Assembly (NCBI GenBank): GCA_964017195.1
Contig: OZ024890.1
Span: 25,289,701-25,353,700 of the forward strand
DNA length: 64,000 nt
Direction: 5' to 3'
DNA from: Siderastrea radians
Lineage: Eukaryota; Cnidaria; Anthozoa; Scleractinia; Rhizangiidae
How positions within the stretch are numbered: the stretch's first letter is position 1; the number at the start of each line of letters is the position of its first letter. Shown here one piece after another: positions 35,078 to 48,000 of the stretch. The notes beneath the pieces are model-generated. The model made no database searches and was not told where the DNA came from. It saw only the letters and a program-made list of their open reading frames with translations. The translations under genes were made by a program, and so were the position numbers.

Positions 35078-38000
35078 GGCTGATCGACGATTCTAAGCGA
35101 TCTAGACCAGCGTGTTATGGATTAAACCTTTTCAAACCGCAGTCGCTACTTCACCTTACTGTGGTTGGTCGTCCGCAAATCGCTCAACGCTCTTCTGAAG
35201 AACTCCTGCAAGTGATCTTCGCAGTGCGCGATCCTGTAAGGAAATAAACAGAGAACGTGATTTACAGCACAATTTAGCTGAACTAACAGGAATTAGGCTG
35301 TATTTTGTTGGTCGGCTGTTTTGTTTTTAACTCGCATTTGTTATCGATGTTCCCCGCAGGTGTTCATAGGCTGAGCGAGTATGTAAATTTCAGGTTGCGA
35401 CGGTCGATCCTTTGAGTCACATCCTGTAATTAACAACCCTGTTTATCGAGTCCTTCAGTTATTGTATCTGTTCAGATTAAAAAAAAAAACACGCGCACGA
35501 GTCGTTTTTATCAAAGAAAATGATAATTTTGCGACTAAGAAGAGTATAAAGTTGAACCCCGAGGGCATATCGGTAAAAACTTTGGCAAGTGTTGGCCCTT
35601 TTGTTTGTATAATATTTTAAAACTGAACAGAATTTTTGGTAGTCTGGCCCTTGACACATTAATAAAGTTTATTGTTATTTGTTTTGTCCATTATTTCAAA
35701 ACTGAGCAGTTGAAACTGCAATTCACTTGGCGCATTATCTACATCTGCCGGAATAGCGGTGTATTATCTTATTCCACTGTACATTAGAAACTCGTTTTCT
35801 AAAAGGTGGCCAATCGCTGAAACTTAAGCGCAATTCTTCCTTTTTTTTTCTCTTTGGAGATTTTTCATCTTGATAAAACTGATCGGATCCAAATGATCCG
35901 CTAATGGTCGTACCTTTCGGAAAAATTCGGAAAGTGACAAAAATTAAAGAGCTTTGCCGGAAAATTTACGATCGATATCTATGACACAAAATTTTTAAAT
36001 CCTGAAAAGAAAAATTGAAGGCAGAGGCCGTCACGTATATACCTACCGAACTTTTATTTACAGAAGCCGTGTGAAATTTAACATATCACTTTGTCAACTG
36101 ATAAAAAAACTTTTTCAGGTTGAAATGACATAAATTAAAATACTCATGACTATACCACAGGAAGGGGGGGGGGGAGAACTTTTTAGTTTTATTTACTGTT
36201 ACGCCGTGTCTGAACTACACAGAGCTTGTTCGCTCACTGAGGTTAGGCCTAGGTAGCCAGTTGACAAATCGTGGCGCTGAGAATTCGAAAAGGCAAAATA
36301 AGGGCTCGAGAGAGAAAAATCACAAACGAATCGCTTGTGCGTGGTTAGTGCACTGGACTTGGAATCGGCTTGGCAAATATCCCATCCCGTAGCGAAGTAC
36401 CCGCATGATGAGCAGAGCAAGGCGCTAGCACTGCGGCTGGGGTTTGTTTACTTGACCCCGATGAGATTTTCATTCACGGGTAAATGGCCGACAGATGACC
36501 CCGGCTCTTATCTTATGGCTCCGTATTCGTTAGGAGAATGTCGTTACAAATTTTTTGTATCAGCACTAGTACCAGTACGAGTTCTTTCCAGTAGCTGTTC
36601 TACATCAGAATAATTTCCTTTCCGGTGTGCTCGAGAGCTTTTATCCCTATGAACACGGTGATAAACATGGTGTGACCGTCGTTTCATAATCTTTTTTTTC
36701 TTTCGTTTCAGAATAAGACTTATACCGCCGTGAAAACGGTTTATGCATGCTATGGGTAAAGTTTTCATCTCATACCGCAATGAAAATCATATATCGGTTT
36801 CAAAACGAGAGTTAATATTTAAAAACGCAAACATAGGAGAACCTTAATTTTTTCATTAATTCTGCTAGGCACGCCCTTTTCGGATCACAATGTGGGAACT
36901 AACTGAATATAAACTGAGCTATAAATCTCCTACTTCAGTTTGTATAATATTAGAGAGACACCTGTCCCTGCAGGCTAGCCGATGTGGGCCTGAAAACACA
37001 CCTCCATATTCACCGGAAAACTTCAAGGCAGCTGACAACTGTGCCTAGCGGCTTTTCAGTCTTATCAAATTCGTCAATGCGTTTTCAAAACTTGAACTTC
37101 GTTATAATATCAATTTGATCAGCAGCAATAGATTCTGTTCTACATCTGCAATATACACCGACTAGTTGCAACGCAAAGAGGAATTCCCAGACACATGTGA
37201 AGAATAACCCAATAAACTGATCAAGGAGTACCGAGCGAGGGCCAGTTCGAGTTAGTTTTGTCTCCGGCGTGTCACTCGCCCACTTCAGGCCGCAGAAAGA
37301 AGGAAAATATTCAAATGACACAGAAGTATATTTACCTCGGCACTGCTTGACATTTAGAGTAAAAGCTTTTTACAGTCTTTTGTACAAAGTGTTTTATTCT
37401 TTCGACCTTCTTTTACATTATTAATGATTTACTGACCACTTTCCTTCACACCTAGGGCGACAAAAATATTTTGTTATACCCGCCGCTTTTTATTTGCACG
37501 GAGTTTAAAATTCATAAACATAATCGAGCAAAAATGGCCGGAAAATTCGGTAAATTCGCGATATCTGATGAGTGAGGGAAAAAATTGTGCAAATTTTAAA
37601 AAGCGACTAAAGCTTCCAATGAAATATAATTGTCAACAAAAAGTGCAATAACAATGGCCTAAATTATAGTTAAGAGTGCACATGAAAGCAAGCTGCAAGC
37701 GGGTAATATTTACACTTTTATGTGGATAAATTTCTGCTGGCTCATTTTTCGTAAACGATGAGCCTAAGTAATGCAAATATTATAAAAACCATCATCCGAG
37801 GACTAGTTTTGCAGGATATTTGAGTACCCTTTGTTGTTGCAGGCGTCATGCTGAATTTCTTTGAAAGCATTGAACAAATAAAATATTTCTTGAATAATAA
37901 GCACTTTTTTTAATGCGTCCCTTATATTTTCATGGGTTATTTTCGCTATTTTAGAGAAGTATTCAATGATTGTGATTCTGAAACCCGCAAAAATTAATCC

Positions 38001-38341
38001 ACAGAAAGCAAATGTGAACTATCATTTACTTTCTTAACACTGAACACGAATGAAAGGTAGCGCGAAACAGCGCAGGGGAGTAGAGGTAAATATCTATCCC
38101 GCTTTTCTTCGAAAAAGTACTGAGGTGATTAATTGCTTTAGTAATACCATGCACACAAGTGAATAACAAGTACTTAAAAGATATTCTAAAAAATGGCACG
38201 TGTCGACCGCTTCTTCTCTCGTAGATAACTGTATAGATAACTCCTAGGTTTCATTACTGGCCAATCAGAGCGCGAAAAAATAATATTTCCTTGTGTGTAC
38301 AGTACTAATACTGATTTTTGTTTTTGTTTTTTTTTGTCCTA

Positions 38342-38376
38342 ATGTATGTATGTAAACCTATGTATGTATGTATTTT
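38342..38376 (+). repeat. (ATGT)n microsatellite
   Basis: ATGTATGTATGT runs are interrupted once by AAACCT. Confidence 0.8.
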
Positions 38377-39274
38377 CGAGCGGTCAATTCGCGTTTGCTT
38401 TGGTTTTGGTTTCCCTTGCTCTGTAATTGGTTAAAAAAAACTCGCGCCATTTTCTCAACCAACCAGAAGTAAAATCAAAACCAATCGTGTCTTTGACGCT
38501 CGCGTTTTCCCGCGCTTTGCGCTTGTTACATGCATTACTTTGAGTTCTGATCGGCCATTTGGTAATTAGAGTGTGTCGGTGGTTGGCTGGGGTAATTACT
38601 TTACGACACTCATTTGAAAAGCGATCTGATATGGACAGTAGAACAGAAACGACAGGAAGCTTTCAACTTTTCTCCGTTTCTGCACATAACTGATCGATTA
38701 ACGCACAAATTTTACCCTTGAAAGTTTTACCGGCCATATTTGATCGATTGTCGCGAATTTTAAGCCCCACTAAGATTAAAAATAACAGAGTACTCGTCTT
38801 ACTCCGAAACTAAGGGCAAACTCCTTCGTACACTACCAGCAACTAAAAAACGTAGCAACTGAAACTGACGACATATTTAGTTAAAAGCCCGTGTAATATC
38901 AAACGATTTTGCCCCATCTTATGGTGTGTATCATAAAATGTTCAAAATTTATGATTGGGTGCTTCATGGAGTTTAATGTATTCAGTCTTTTGAGGAGCGT
39001 GAGCACACGCAAATCTCACAAGATCTTGGGAAATTTTATAAATGAAGGTCAAAATAGTGCAATCCGTAATTAAAATTGTGTTGAAAACAAGACGAAACTT
39101 GGTTTGGAGGTTCAGAACTCTCATCGATTTTGAGCGCACGAAATCTTGGGACATTGTATAAAAGAAATTCAAAACCTGTTTCTTTTGCCTTGTTGAGTTG
39201 TAATAAGCCTCTTTGAGCTTTTAGGAACACTCGAGAAGGGCGAGAAGCATTCGCATCCGGCTGGCTCTTCGCTC

Positions 39275-39345
39275 TTCCGCTCTAAGCTCTTCCCTTTCTC
39301 TTCCCTTCTCTAAGCTCTTCCCTTCCGGCTCCAAGCTCTTTCCTT
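39275..39345 (+). repeat. CTAAGCTCTTCCC repeats
   Basis: Three irregular copies of CTAAGCTCTTCCC or CCAAGCTCTTTCC lie in a CT-rich stretch. Confidence 0.6.
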
Positions 39346-39689
39346 GTTTTCTTTGACTCCCCTCGTGCCTTAAAACTCAACGATGCCCTCGGCCGGGGTT
39401 AAAAAAAATTGCACAAATTCACTGTTCGTAAATTTGTGCTTGCTAAAAAAGATATATCTGTGAGAGCGAACTAAATCAGTAGCTTGCTGTCAAAAGGTAA
39501 AAACTGTTTGTAATAAAAAATTTTGTAAAGAGGAGGAGTTAATTTTCTTCAAGGATAATGGAGCGCCCACCTCGCACTTACGCTTTCCTCAGCTTTTCAA
39601 GCGGGATTCTTGGAAGCCATAAATGTGGCCTTCCCTTGGTGTCTTGCGCTCTCTCTGAAGCCTTCCCATAGATCTTTCCTCTCATTCCA

Positions 39690-40526
39690 AGGCCTACTCT
39701 GGGACCCAAAGTCGCCGTAACTTTGGGCGACTTAAGGCGACTTTAGGCGATTTTAGCTTATTTTGTCCAAAATTACGGGCGATTTTGGGCGATTTAAGGC
39801 GATTTTGGGCGACTTTAGGCGACTTTGGGCGATTTTGAGCGACTTTAGGCAATTTTAGGTAACCTTCAGTGACTTAATTGGAAATGCCAAGGTGAACCTA
39901 AGTACAGTTGTGGTATACATGTACATGGGAATCATCATGGTACGCCATAATGCATTGTTACAGAAAATATCCATACTATCCCCATGAAAATGTTTTAGTT
40001 TGAATGCTCCACCAACCCCCTATTCCACCCCACCCTTCTGGAAATTCTAGTTTGGTGGCTTTCAAGAGCCTCCACTGCCCCCACCCCCTTGGAATTTCTA
40101 ATGACCTCTTGTGATGTTGGTATGGACCCGCACACTAAAGACATTAGTAGTACATAAACATGCAACAATGACCTTAACAACAGCTAGCAAGCAAGGTTGT
40201 TGCCGAATTGGTCACAGGCCAAAAAGTAAGGCATTAAGTGAAACCTGTGAGTTAGTAAGTGTCACAAAAAGAAACTTAGGGGCCCCAGGATGATTCCTTG
40301 GGCATTTTTTTGTATAGGGCTCTGGTTAGGCAACAGCCTTGGCAAGCAAACTGAAAATAAACTATATTCAGTTTTACATAGTTCACTATTAATACATAAA
40401 CTATATACAAGGGATTTAAGGCGACTTAAATCGACTTTGGGCGACTTTAGGCGACTTTGGGCGACTTTAGGCGACTTTAGGCGACTTTAGGCGACTTTGG
40501 GCGACTTTGGGTCCCAGAGTAGGCCT
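39690..40526. mobile_element. Inverted-repeat element with 10-bp arrays
   Basis: The ends AGGCCTACTCTGGGACCCAA and its complement enclose arrays of a 10-bp unit (GCGACTTTAG) just inside each terminus, at 39712-39850 and 40410-40510. The two arrays share orientation, unlike the fold-back arms. The 6-bp direct repeat ATTCCA flanks it exactly (39684-39689 and 40527-40532). No transposase is encoded. Confidence 0.88.
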
Positions 40527-41916
40527 ATTCCAGATACCTCAGTAGCGCCGAGCAAGAGCGCTTGTTCTTACTATCCTTCAGAGGTGAGAAAATCGACTGC
40601 TTGCAGCGATTTGGGTGCTGACAGGACAACTTTTGAACGTGGTTCGAAAAAAAAAACCCGGCAAGGCAAGGGTAGATGAATGCACAACTTGAGTATTAAA
40701 GATATAATTTTATTTCTAATCATAAGGCTACATCTCACCAACTGTTTCTGATGAACTTGGAAACTTTATAAACTGGCAAAAATTCCACTTGGAATTATCG
40801 AAACAAACTTAGTTTATTATTACTGTAACCACCAATACTATTATTAGTATTTTTTATATAAACCCATGATTTTGCAAAACATATTTCACATTTCTAAGAA
40901 AATATATAACTCTGATGAACCCAAAACGTTACTTAATAACTTAAAATGCTTAAAATAATAATAACGACAACAAGGATATATAGGCCGTTTTTAAATAATA
41001 GTACACTGCGAGCAGATTCTTTTTCTTCAGTTGTCGTTAAGACAAACAAAACATGCCCACAAAGTCGCGCGACGCACGCGAGGCGGGAATTTTTTCTGGG
41101 CGACATTTTATTCCGTTTCCTTCTCCCTTAGCAACAAGCACTGCTCAAAGTCTAATTTAGAAGATATATTACAACGAGATAGCATGTATCGTACTTCACT
41201 AAAACCAGTTTGGTTTTCTTTTTTAAACAACCCAGTTGCAGAATCCAAATAGACGTGTAAGATTATCATTACTGAATTCCTTATTGTCCAACAATTAAAT
41301 ACATGCACAAACTCCAAAGATCGGTTGCACTGATGTTGCCGTGATGTTCTCGAAGAGTTTACGCTTGTTACTGTCCAATTATTTGATTTCCAACTGATTA
41401 ATCTGTAAGAATTAGTTACCGGTATTCAGAAGCTCGCGTATCCAAAACCATTCTTACCCACAGATTTTGATAACGATTCTGTAGTGTGTATATGACAATT
41501 GTTATCTCAACCACACGAATGCGGTTTTTTTTCCCGTTAAGCTAATTTTCCTCCGAGATAAACCTTAATGCTTTTTTGTTCTCACAAAGCCGAAAAAGTA
41601 GAAAACTGGTGATTTTCTCTATAGAGAAATAAAAACAAAACTATAAAGAAACTTTAACAAAACATCAAACCAGAAACTTTATCGGGTACTTATTGCCCTG
41701 GTAGTTGCAATTTGAATCAATATAAAGCATTTTTTTAACTCTAAGAATGCGAGAGAGAAGCAATCCTCAAAAGAATTAAGGGAGGGATTTGTGAAGCTTC
41801 TTGCATCATCATAATCCATTTGGATTGAATTCTTTTCCACAATAAAACTGAACTGTAAGCGGCAATACCTTTTTCAATTCGTGTTAAATTTACACAGCTC
41901 TAAAAATGTCCACATC

Positions 41917-41922
41917 TTTATT
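41917..41922 (-). terminator. Likely poly(A) signal of the carotenoid oxygenase
   Basis: AATAAA on the minus strand, about 160 nt beyond the stop codon. Confidence 0.45.
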
Positions 41923-42081
41923 CGTGAACTTTGTTGTGCACCTCATTTCCAGGCTGTCTAGCATTTACATCGAAGGCTTCGTCTGGTTTACTTTCGCAAA
42001 ACAATGTTCGTAGATGTTCATGAGCGCTCCAACAGAAGTTGGAACTTGTCTGCTTTGCAGCCTGAAACGTTGCGCAATGTT

Positions 42082-45000
42082 TCATTTAATCTCGGGCCAG
42101 GCTCTTCGGCATTGTCCAAGCAGAGCGGGTGACCTGGGTCTAAACATACCGTGCAGAGAATGCGCCATTGGGCACGGAACTGTGGCGCGTGCGATCTCGC
42201 GGAAGGTGGAACCATCAAGAACGAGCAAAAACGACTTTGTTCCATGGACACCCACCACAGAGGAGATAACAACGCCTTCATCCTCAGCTTCAGCCCCCGG
42301 TGCTGCTACGAACACAGGCTCGGAGGGGTAACAGTTAGGCTCATGCCAGGTTTTGGCCTCCTTGCCTAGGACATCAACCTTGACGAGCTGGTTCAGGAAG
42401 TCTCCACGCTTGTGCGGCCCCACGCCATACACGAACCGGTACGGTTTGCCGTTAGCGAAGCGGTAGTTGATCTGAGGAAGCTCTACGCCGTAGTACAAGA
42501 TCTTGTAGTCGCGTCCGTCCGAGTAACTCGGTAGCGACTGCCAGGTCTTTTTCACCACAAAGGTTGGAATTGGCAGGCGGTAGCGGCGGAGGGCGGCATC
42601 AGGAAATCCCTTGCTCACTTCGTGCTCGCCGCGCGTGCGCAGGTGGTGGAGGTAGTACTGGTGCACGATTCGCGCGTCTGGGTAGCAACACACGTCCATG
42701 ACGATTTCGGTCTCCGTCTCGTACGCGTTCACGTGGTGGAACGAAAAGAAGTTGTCGGTCTTGTACTGAGCAATCACCTTGCCTGTCTTGCGCTCTATGA
42801 CATAAAACCGTGAGGGTTGGCTGTTGTCCCACTTCATACACTCGTGGAATGATCTTCCCTTCATCTTCATGGTAAGCAACGCCCAAACATTCACCACGAA
42901 TGGATTCTCGATGAACACGAAGTAATTCGGCGTCATGGCAAAGCTGTGGTAGTAGCAGAGTCGGTTTTTTGGGACGAAAGTGGACAAAATTTTCACGTCT
43001 TGAAGAGGGTGAGCAGCTTTGCCTTCGTCCGCTGGCGTCGAGGGCCTGGGGGGAACTTGTGTAATGTTGTACCGAGTACCTTTCTTGAGGGACACTGCCA
43101 CGTTGTAGACGTTCCCCTGCTCGTCTTCATGAGGATGTGGTGTCATCGAGAACATGCGCACAGGACCTGGAATAGAATAGGAGATGGCCATAAGAGATGA
43201 GGTGCGGTAAAAATCAAATGTACCATGCCACTGAACACGTTTTGAAATATTATAGTAGGAAGGAGAAGAATTAAGATTGATGAAAACTGGACAGAATTCC
43301 CCATAAATTGAGTGCCAAGCACAGTTTGATTTACGCCTGCTCGACGTCAGAAAACCACGGGCCTCATACCCCCAACCGATCCATCTGTCTCTGCTATTAG
43401 GGGAAGATGTCGCCCGGACGAGATGTATTTCTCTTGTAGGTTAGGGGCCCCTGTAGCGCATCCATCATCAGATTGTATTGATAAGTACAATTATCGGCCT
43501 TTTCGTTTTGATTTATGTCATTTCCGACAAGTCCTTCAATGATTGCCTCTCATCTAATATCAACAGCCACCTGTGGGTTCTATAGATTACCCAGACGAGA
43601 GATACGCGAGTATGACGCAAGCAGAACTGACGTTAGACGGAATGTGATCTGCATCGATAATTCTTTGAGAAGCCAAGGGCCAATTAACATTAAACTTTGC
43701 AAATTGATCGAATTGAGGAAACTTGAGTATGCCTTGTCATGCAATACTGCAAATATTAGTGAAATTCCTTTCTCTGTTATTCCGTGTAGAATTGGACCGC
43801 GCACACAAACTCTTGTTGTAGTTAGTAAGAGCTGGCAGGCATGCCTTCCAAGAGTACAAAATACGCGTTTGTCTACTTTAGTTAATATTTGTAAATGCTA
43901 TTTATGTGAAACTGGTGATTTCTTATGTATTTTTAAGATTTCAATGTATTCGCGAACGTTTGCAAAGTCATACAATTCAGTCATTGAATAGGGCTCAAAA
44001 TTTCCGTGAAAGAAAAAGCAAAAATGTGCAACATCAAGGGTAGGATATAGCCGTAAGTGGTAAACAGAAAACAACTGATTGAGGTGGCTCTATAATCCTC
44101 CCTAATCTTTAGTATTAATCAGTTTTTATGACTTGAGATTGCGGTTTATTTTGGCAAGTTTTCGAGTTCGTTATCCTCTAGTAACCTTGGCAATGAAGAA
44201 AACTTAGGTCAGAAAGTCATGTTTTTTTGTGGATTGAAAAAACCAGACTTCCTGGATATAGCTTGCTAAATCAAAACAGAATTGGGCTCCTACAAGTCCA
44301 ACCATCTGTTTTCATAGCCAGCTATGCGCGAAATTTAACTTTGCAGCCATTAGGGACAAATCAGTCCTCATTACCTATGCATGCATGAGATTTTGAGCTG
44401 AAGCTTCAAGAATCTTACGGCAAGGAAAGCCCTCAAGAGGATAAAAGCCACTTAGTGCTTTTTGCTTTTTTAATTGCAGCTTTGCCTTGATGTAGCTGCC
44501 TATATCGCAAAACTTAGAATTACACTCCTAGAAGTTTCCGACCATCTGTTGTAGTAGCCACCAAGGGCAAAATTCAACTAATCCTGGCCTTGTAGCCATT
44601 TTTAAGGACAAAATGGCTTTAGACCGGTTTCACAAATCGGCCTTTATTATCCATGCATGTGCTTTCAAGCTGAAGCTTCGAGAGTTTTAACGAAAGCACT
44701 GGGGGATAAAAGCTTCTTCATTTAAATGAAAGCCTCTTAGAGCTATTTGCTTTTTTAATGGCTTACAAAACTGAGGAAGTCATTTTATGAATGCACGTAT
44801 TGTTCTTATGTGAGCCGGTCAGTCAACATTAAACTAACTCGCCCCAAAAAAGCTGTTCAAGTCATTAAAATAATCAGCAATTTCTTTGGTGAAAAGATAC
44901 ATCACCTCCTCAAATAGTTTCAAAAATACCTGTCCCTACTCGTTATTTTTTCCCAACGTACTTTTTTCGCAATATTACAATCATGTGAGTTGTTAAAAAT

Positions 45001-48000
45001 TCACAAATAACACCCTTTCCTTTACTTAAATAATCACATCGTTTTTGATATGAATTGACAACGTGGACTATAAAAATTTTGGCCCCTTATTCTCAGTCAA
45101 TATCCACAGATTAACTAACTGCGTTTCACCATACATTGCATGATTAATTATGCTCTCATCTCAAAACTGAAGTTTAACATGTTTTAAATCTGTTGTCGAA
45201 ATACTTCGGACCTAAAGCCAAAATACCCACTTTTTTCAAAGAATGAGAGCCAACGTGTGACCTAAGAATATTTTAACAATTTAGCCTTTGGTTCTTTAAT
45301 TCTTAAGCTGTGAAAAAAGTTGCATGATTTTTCTGAACGTGAGAGTGACAAAAAATCAGTAACCGGAAAGAGGAATTTCCTGTGAATTAAGTAAGAAGAC
45401 CTTTTGCAACTCAAGTGTTACCGATAACAATACAACAATTATCACCGTCCCTTAAATGATGCACTGTTTTAAAATTAATTAATTTAGTGACCTGCGAACT
45501 TCGTTTAAGCTTTTACCCCCATCCCAGTCAAATCGACTTAAAAATATTCCTTAGAACTGATTTCACTGAGGGGGAGTTGATCAGTTCCTCCCACTGATCT
45601 ACATTTCTTGATTAGTGTTTTCAAAGGTTTAATTCCGTATTTTTTTAGACAGCTTTAGGAAGTTCCAGGCAAACGATAGATGCATCCCTTGGGGAGTGGA
45701 AAATAGGCTATAATTGGATCTTTACAATGGAAATTCTTCTTTTCAAAACAATAATAATGATTGAAGTAGATGTAAATGGAAATTGTTCCAAACTTCAGTG
45801 ATATTTTAAAGTTAGAAATAACTTTGGCTTACAACTCTTTAGTTAACAAAAATTGAAGACCACCTTTACATGGTGTATAAGTTCTGCTCCGATCGCCAAG
45901 TTGAGCAAACAGACTAAGAAAAGAAATCGCGTTCTAAACTACACAGGAGATTACAGGAAAAGAGGCACCCACAAGAAAAACACAAATGACACAATCTATA
46001 GCCTTGCGTTCCCGTGTAAAATTAAAGATCAGCGGGTCACAGATAATCAGCGCTGATTTGAGGCCGATTAGAAGACTACTGAACTCCACAGTGGTCGACC
46101 ATTGATCCTTCCGGATCATGCTCAAGCAAAGAAAACAGTTTTCCTTCCAATGCCTTTCATCTTTGTGTTTTGCTTATGAAATTTAATTGATGTTTCCTTT
46201 GAAAGACAATAATCTCTTCGCATAATCGTTTAATGCCTGTTTAGCCTAATGCTTTGTCAAACGAACTTGATATTCTCCTTTTAAAAAACAAATATTGTAT
46301 TGTCAACGAACACAATACTCCCGTTACGGTCATTCTTCTTATTGTACTTAATGCCTGATAACTAAATCCCGCCGTTTTGTTAACGAACTCGTTGTTTTCC
46401 TTTGTAAGACAAACCTAAAAAAACAATGATGCAGTTGCTTTTCCTAGCTCGTTTTCGGAAAGCCCTCAAACTGTTTGCATGGTAGGTCATGATGGGAAAC
46501 GGATAATGGTCTATTCTTGGCAAGAAGGTGCAGGATTGGTCAATCAAATTGCATCGAGCACCGAGCAGAGGTTCTACGACTGAGCGTAATAGAAAGCCTA
46601 AAAGCGACGCACAAAGTGGAAAAGATATGTCGAAGTTCGAACGCGTGTCTTATTTGCTTTACAATCTTCTTTCGCGAGCATTTCCCTCTATTTTACTTTA
46701 ATTTGAGATTGTGGCCAGACCGCTCGTTTCCTCACTTAAGAAAAATGTGTCGATACAGCAGGTTGCGAACTGCACAACAACACGACTTTGGTTAGCCACA
46801 AACCAAGAAACAGTTATAATCTTATCGCATGCTAACGCCGAAGGAAATGATCTATAACTTGCCAAAACTATGGTATTAGCCAAAAGAACGCCACAAAAAG
46901 AATTATGAATTTCTCTACCGGGCTGGCAATACAAATGTTTTTGAGATATAGTTTATTTTGTTGGTAATGTTTGTCTACACGAATGAAATATCGTTATTAT
47001 TATTATAGATTCGTGTCTTTAGCTGGGACGCCGCCCACAAACTATATACCTTTTAATCATGTCCGGAAGAATATACTTTTTCAACTTGATAGGCTTTCAA
47101 CGATTTGTCTGCCCGACCTCTGACCTCTTGAATCAGATAGACGCATTTAATAAAAGAAGTGATTAATAAAAGAATCTCCACGGTTGAATCTCTGCGATTG
47201 TGCAGATCAATTTTCAAGTTAGTGAAAGATATCAAAAGTGAAAATTCAGATGCTGGTAAACACAATGGAGCCCCTGCTTTTCAATAAGGGTCTTTTTGAA
47301 TAGGTAATCACCGACCCTTTCTCTGCAGAGTCTAACATAGGGTCAAGCAACATGATTCTTACTTCTGATTTTGTGGATGGAATCCAAATTCAAAAGAGTG
47401 ATTCAAAGGTACTTTCTTGGTGATGTTAATTTCACAGCATTTTTCAACACAAGACTTGAAAATTTTGGCAAACGTTTTTCGAACTCTTCACGCTCTTAAG
47501 ATTAAAAGGATTAGCTGAAAATCTGCCAAGGTTTTAGTTGTAATGTGAGAAGAGAGGAACCTGGAGGAGCATCAACTTAGATGGTAAAAATTATGGCTGA
47601 ATCTCTTTAAACTGACACCTGAGAAATGGTCGCAATTTTTTCTAAGAGGACTTTGAGTGCCTAATTCAGCGGACTCTTTGAGTATCTGATTGATCAATAT
47701 TAAAGAACAAATCGTACTATACTGATCCCCGAATAAGGTATGAAGACAAAGGCCAAGGTTTCATTCTTCTGTTTTAAAGATAACAGGTGATTTTTCTAGA
47801 AGAAGTTTACTGAAATTTTTCAACAGAACTTGTATGGTATGTGTATTGATAAACGGAGGCTATCTCTGTCATCTGAAAAGTTTCAAGAGATTGTGTACTC
47901 GGGAACAAAGTTCATTTTCACCATATGTTTTTAACAAATCGTCTGCTCGCAACACTCTACTCACACAAGTGACAGCTGACATTACCTGAAAGGCTTAAGT

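Larger units (their letters stand above)
35078..42081. other. Seven-kilobase gene-free interval
   Basis: No supportable exon is seen. Contents: a G-run at 36165, a possible tRNA-like relic at about 36330-36365, an ATGT microsatellite at 38342-38376, a dispersed repeat around 38390-38635, a CTAAGCTCTTCCC repeat at 39275-39345 and the 10-bp-repeat element at 39690-40526. Frames in the interval are short and match nothing recognised. Confidence 0.55.

Noticed and set aside
36330..36365. tRNA gene suggested by GTGGTTAGTGCACTGGACTT
   Set aside because: Only an A-box-like word is present; no B box or cloverleaf follows.
43515..43991. 158-codon plus-strand frame in the carotenoid oxygenase intron
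   Set aside because: No recognisable domain, no plausible splice partners, and composition like surrounding intron DNA. It could still be a decayed repeat.
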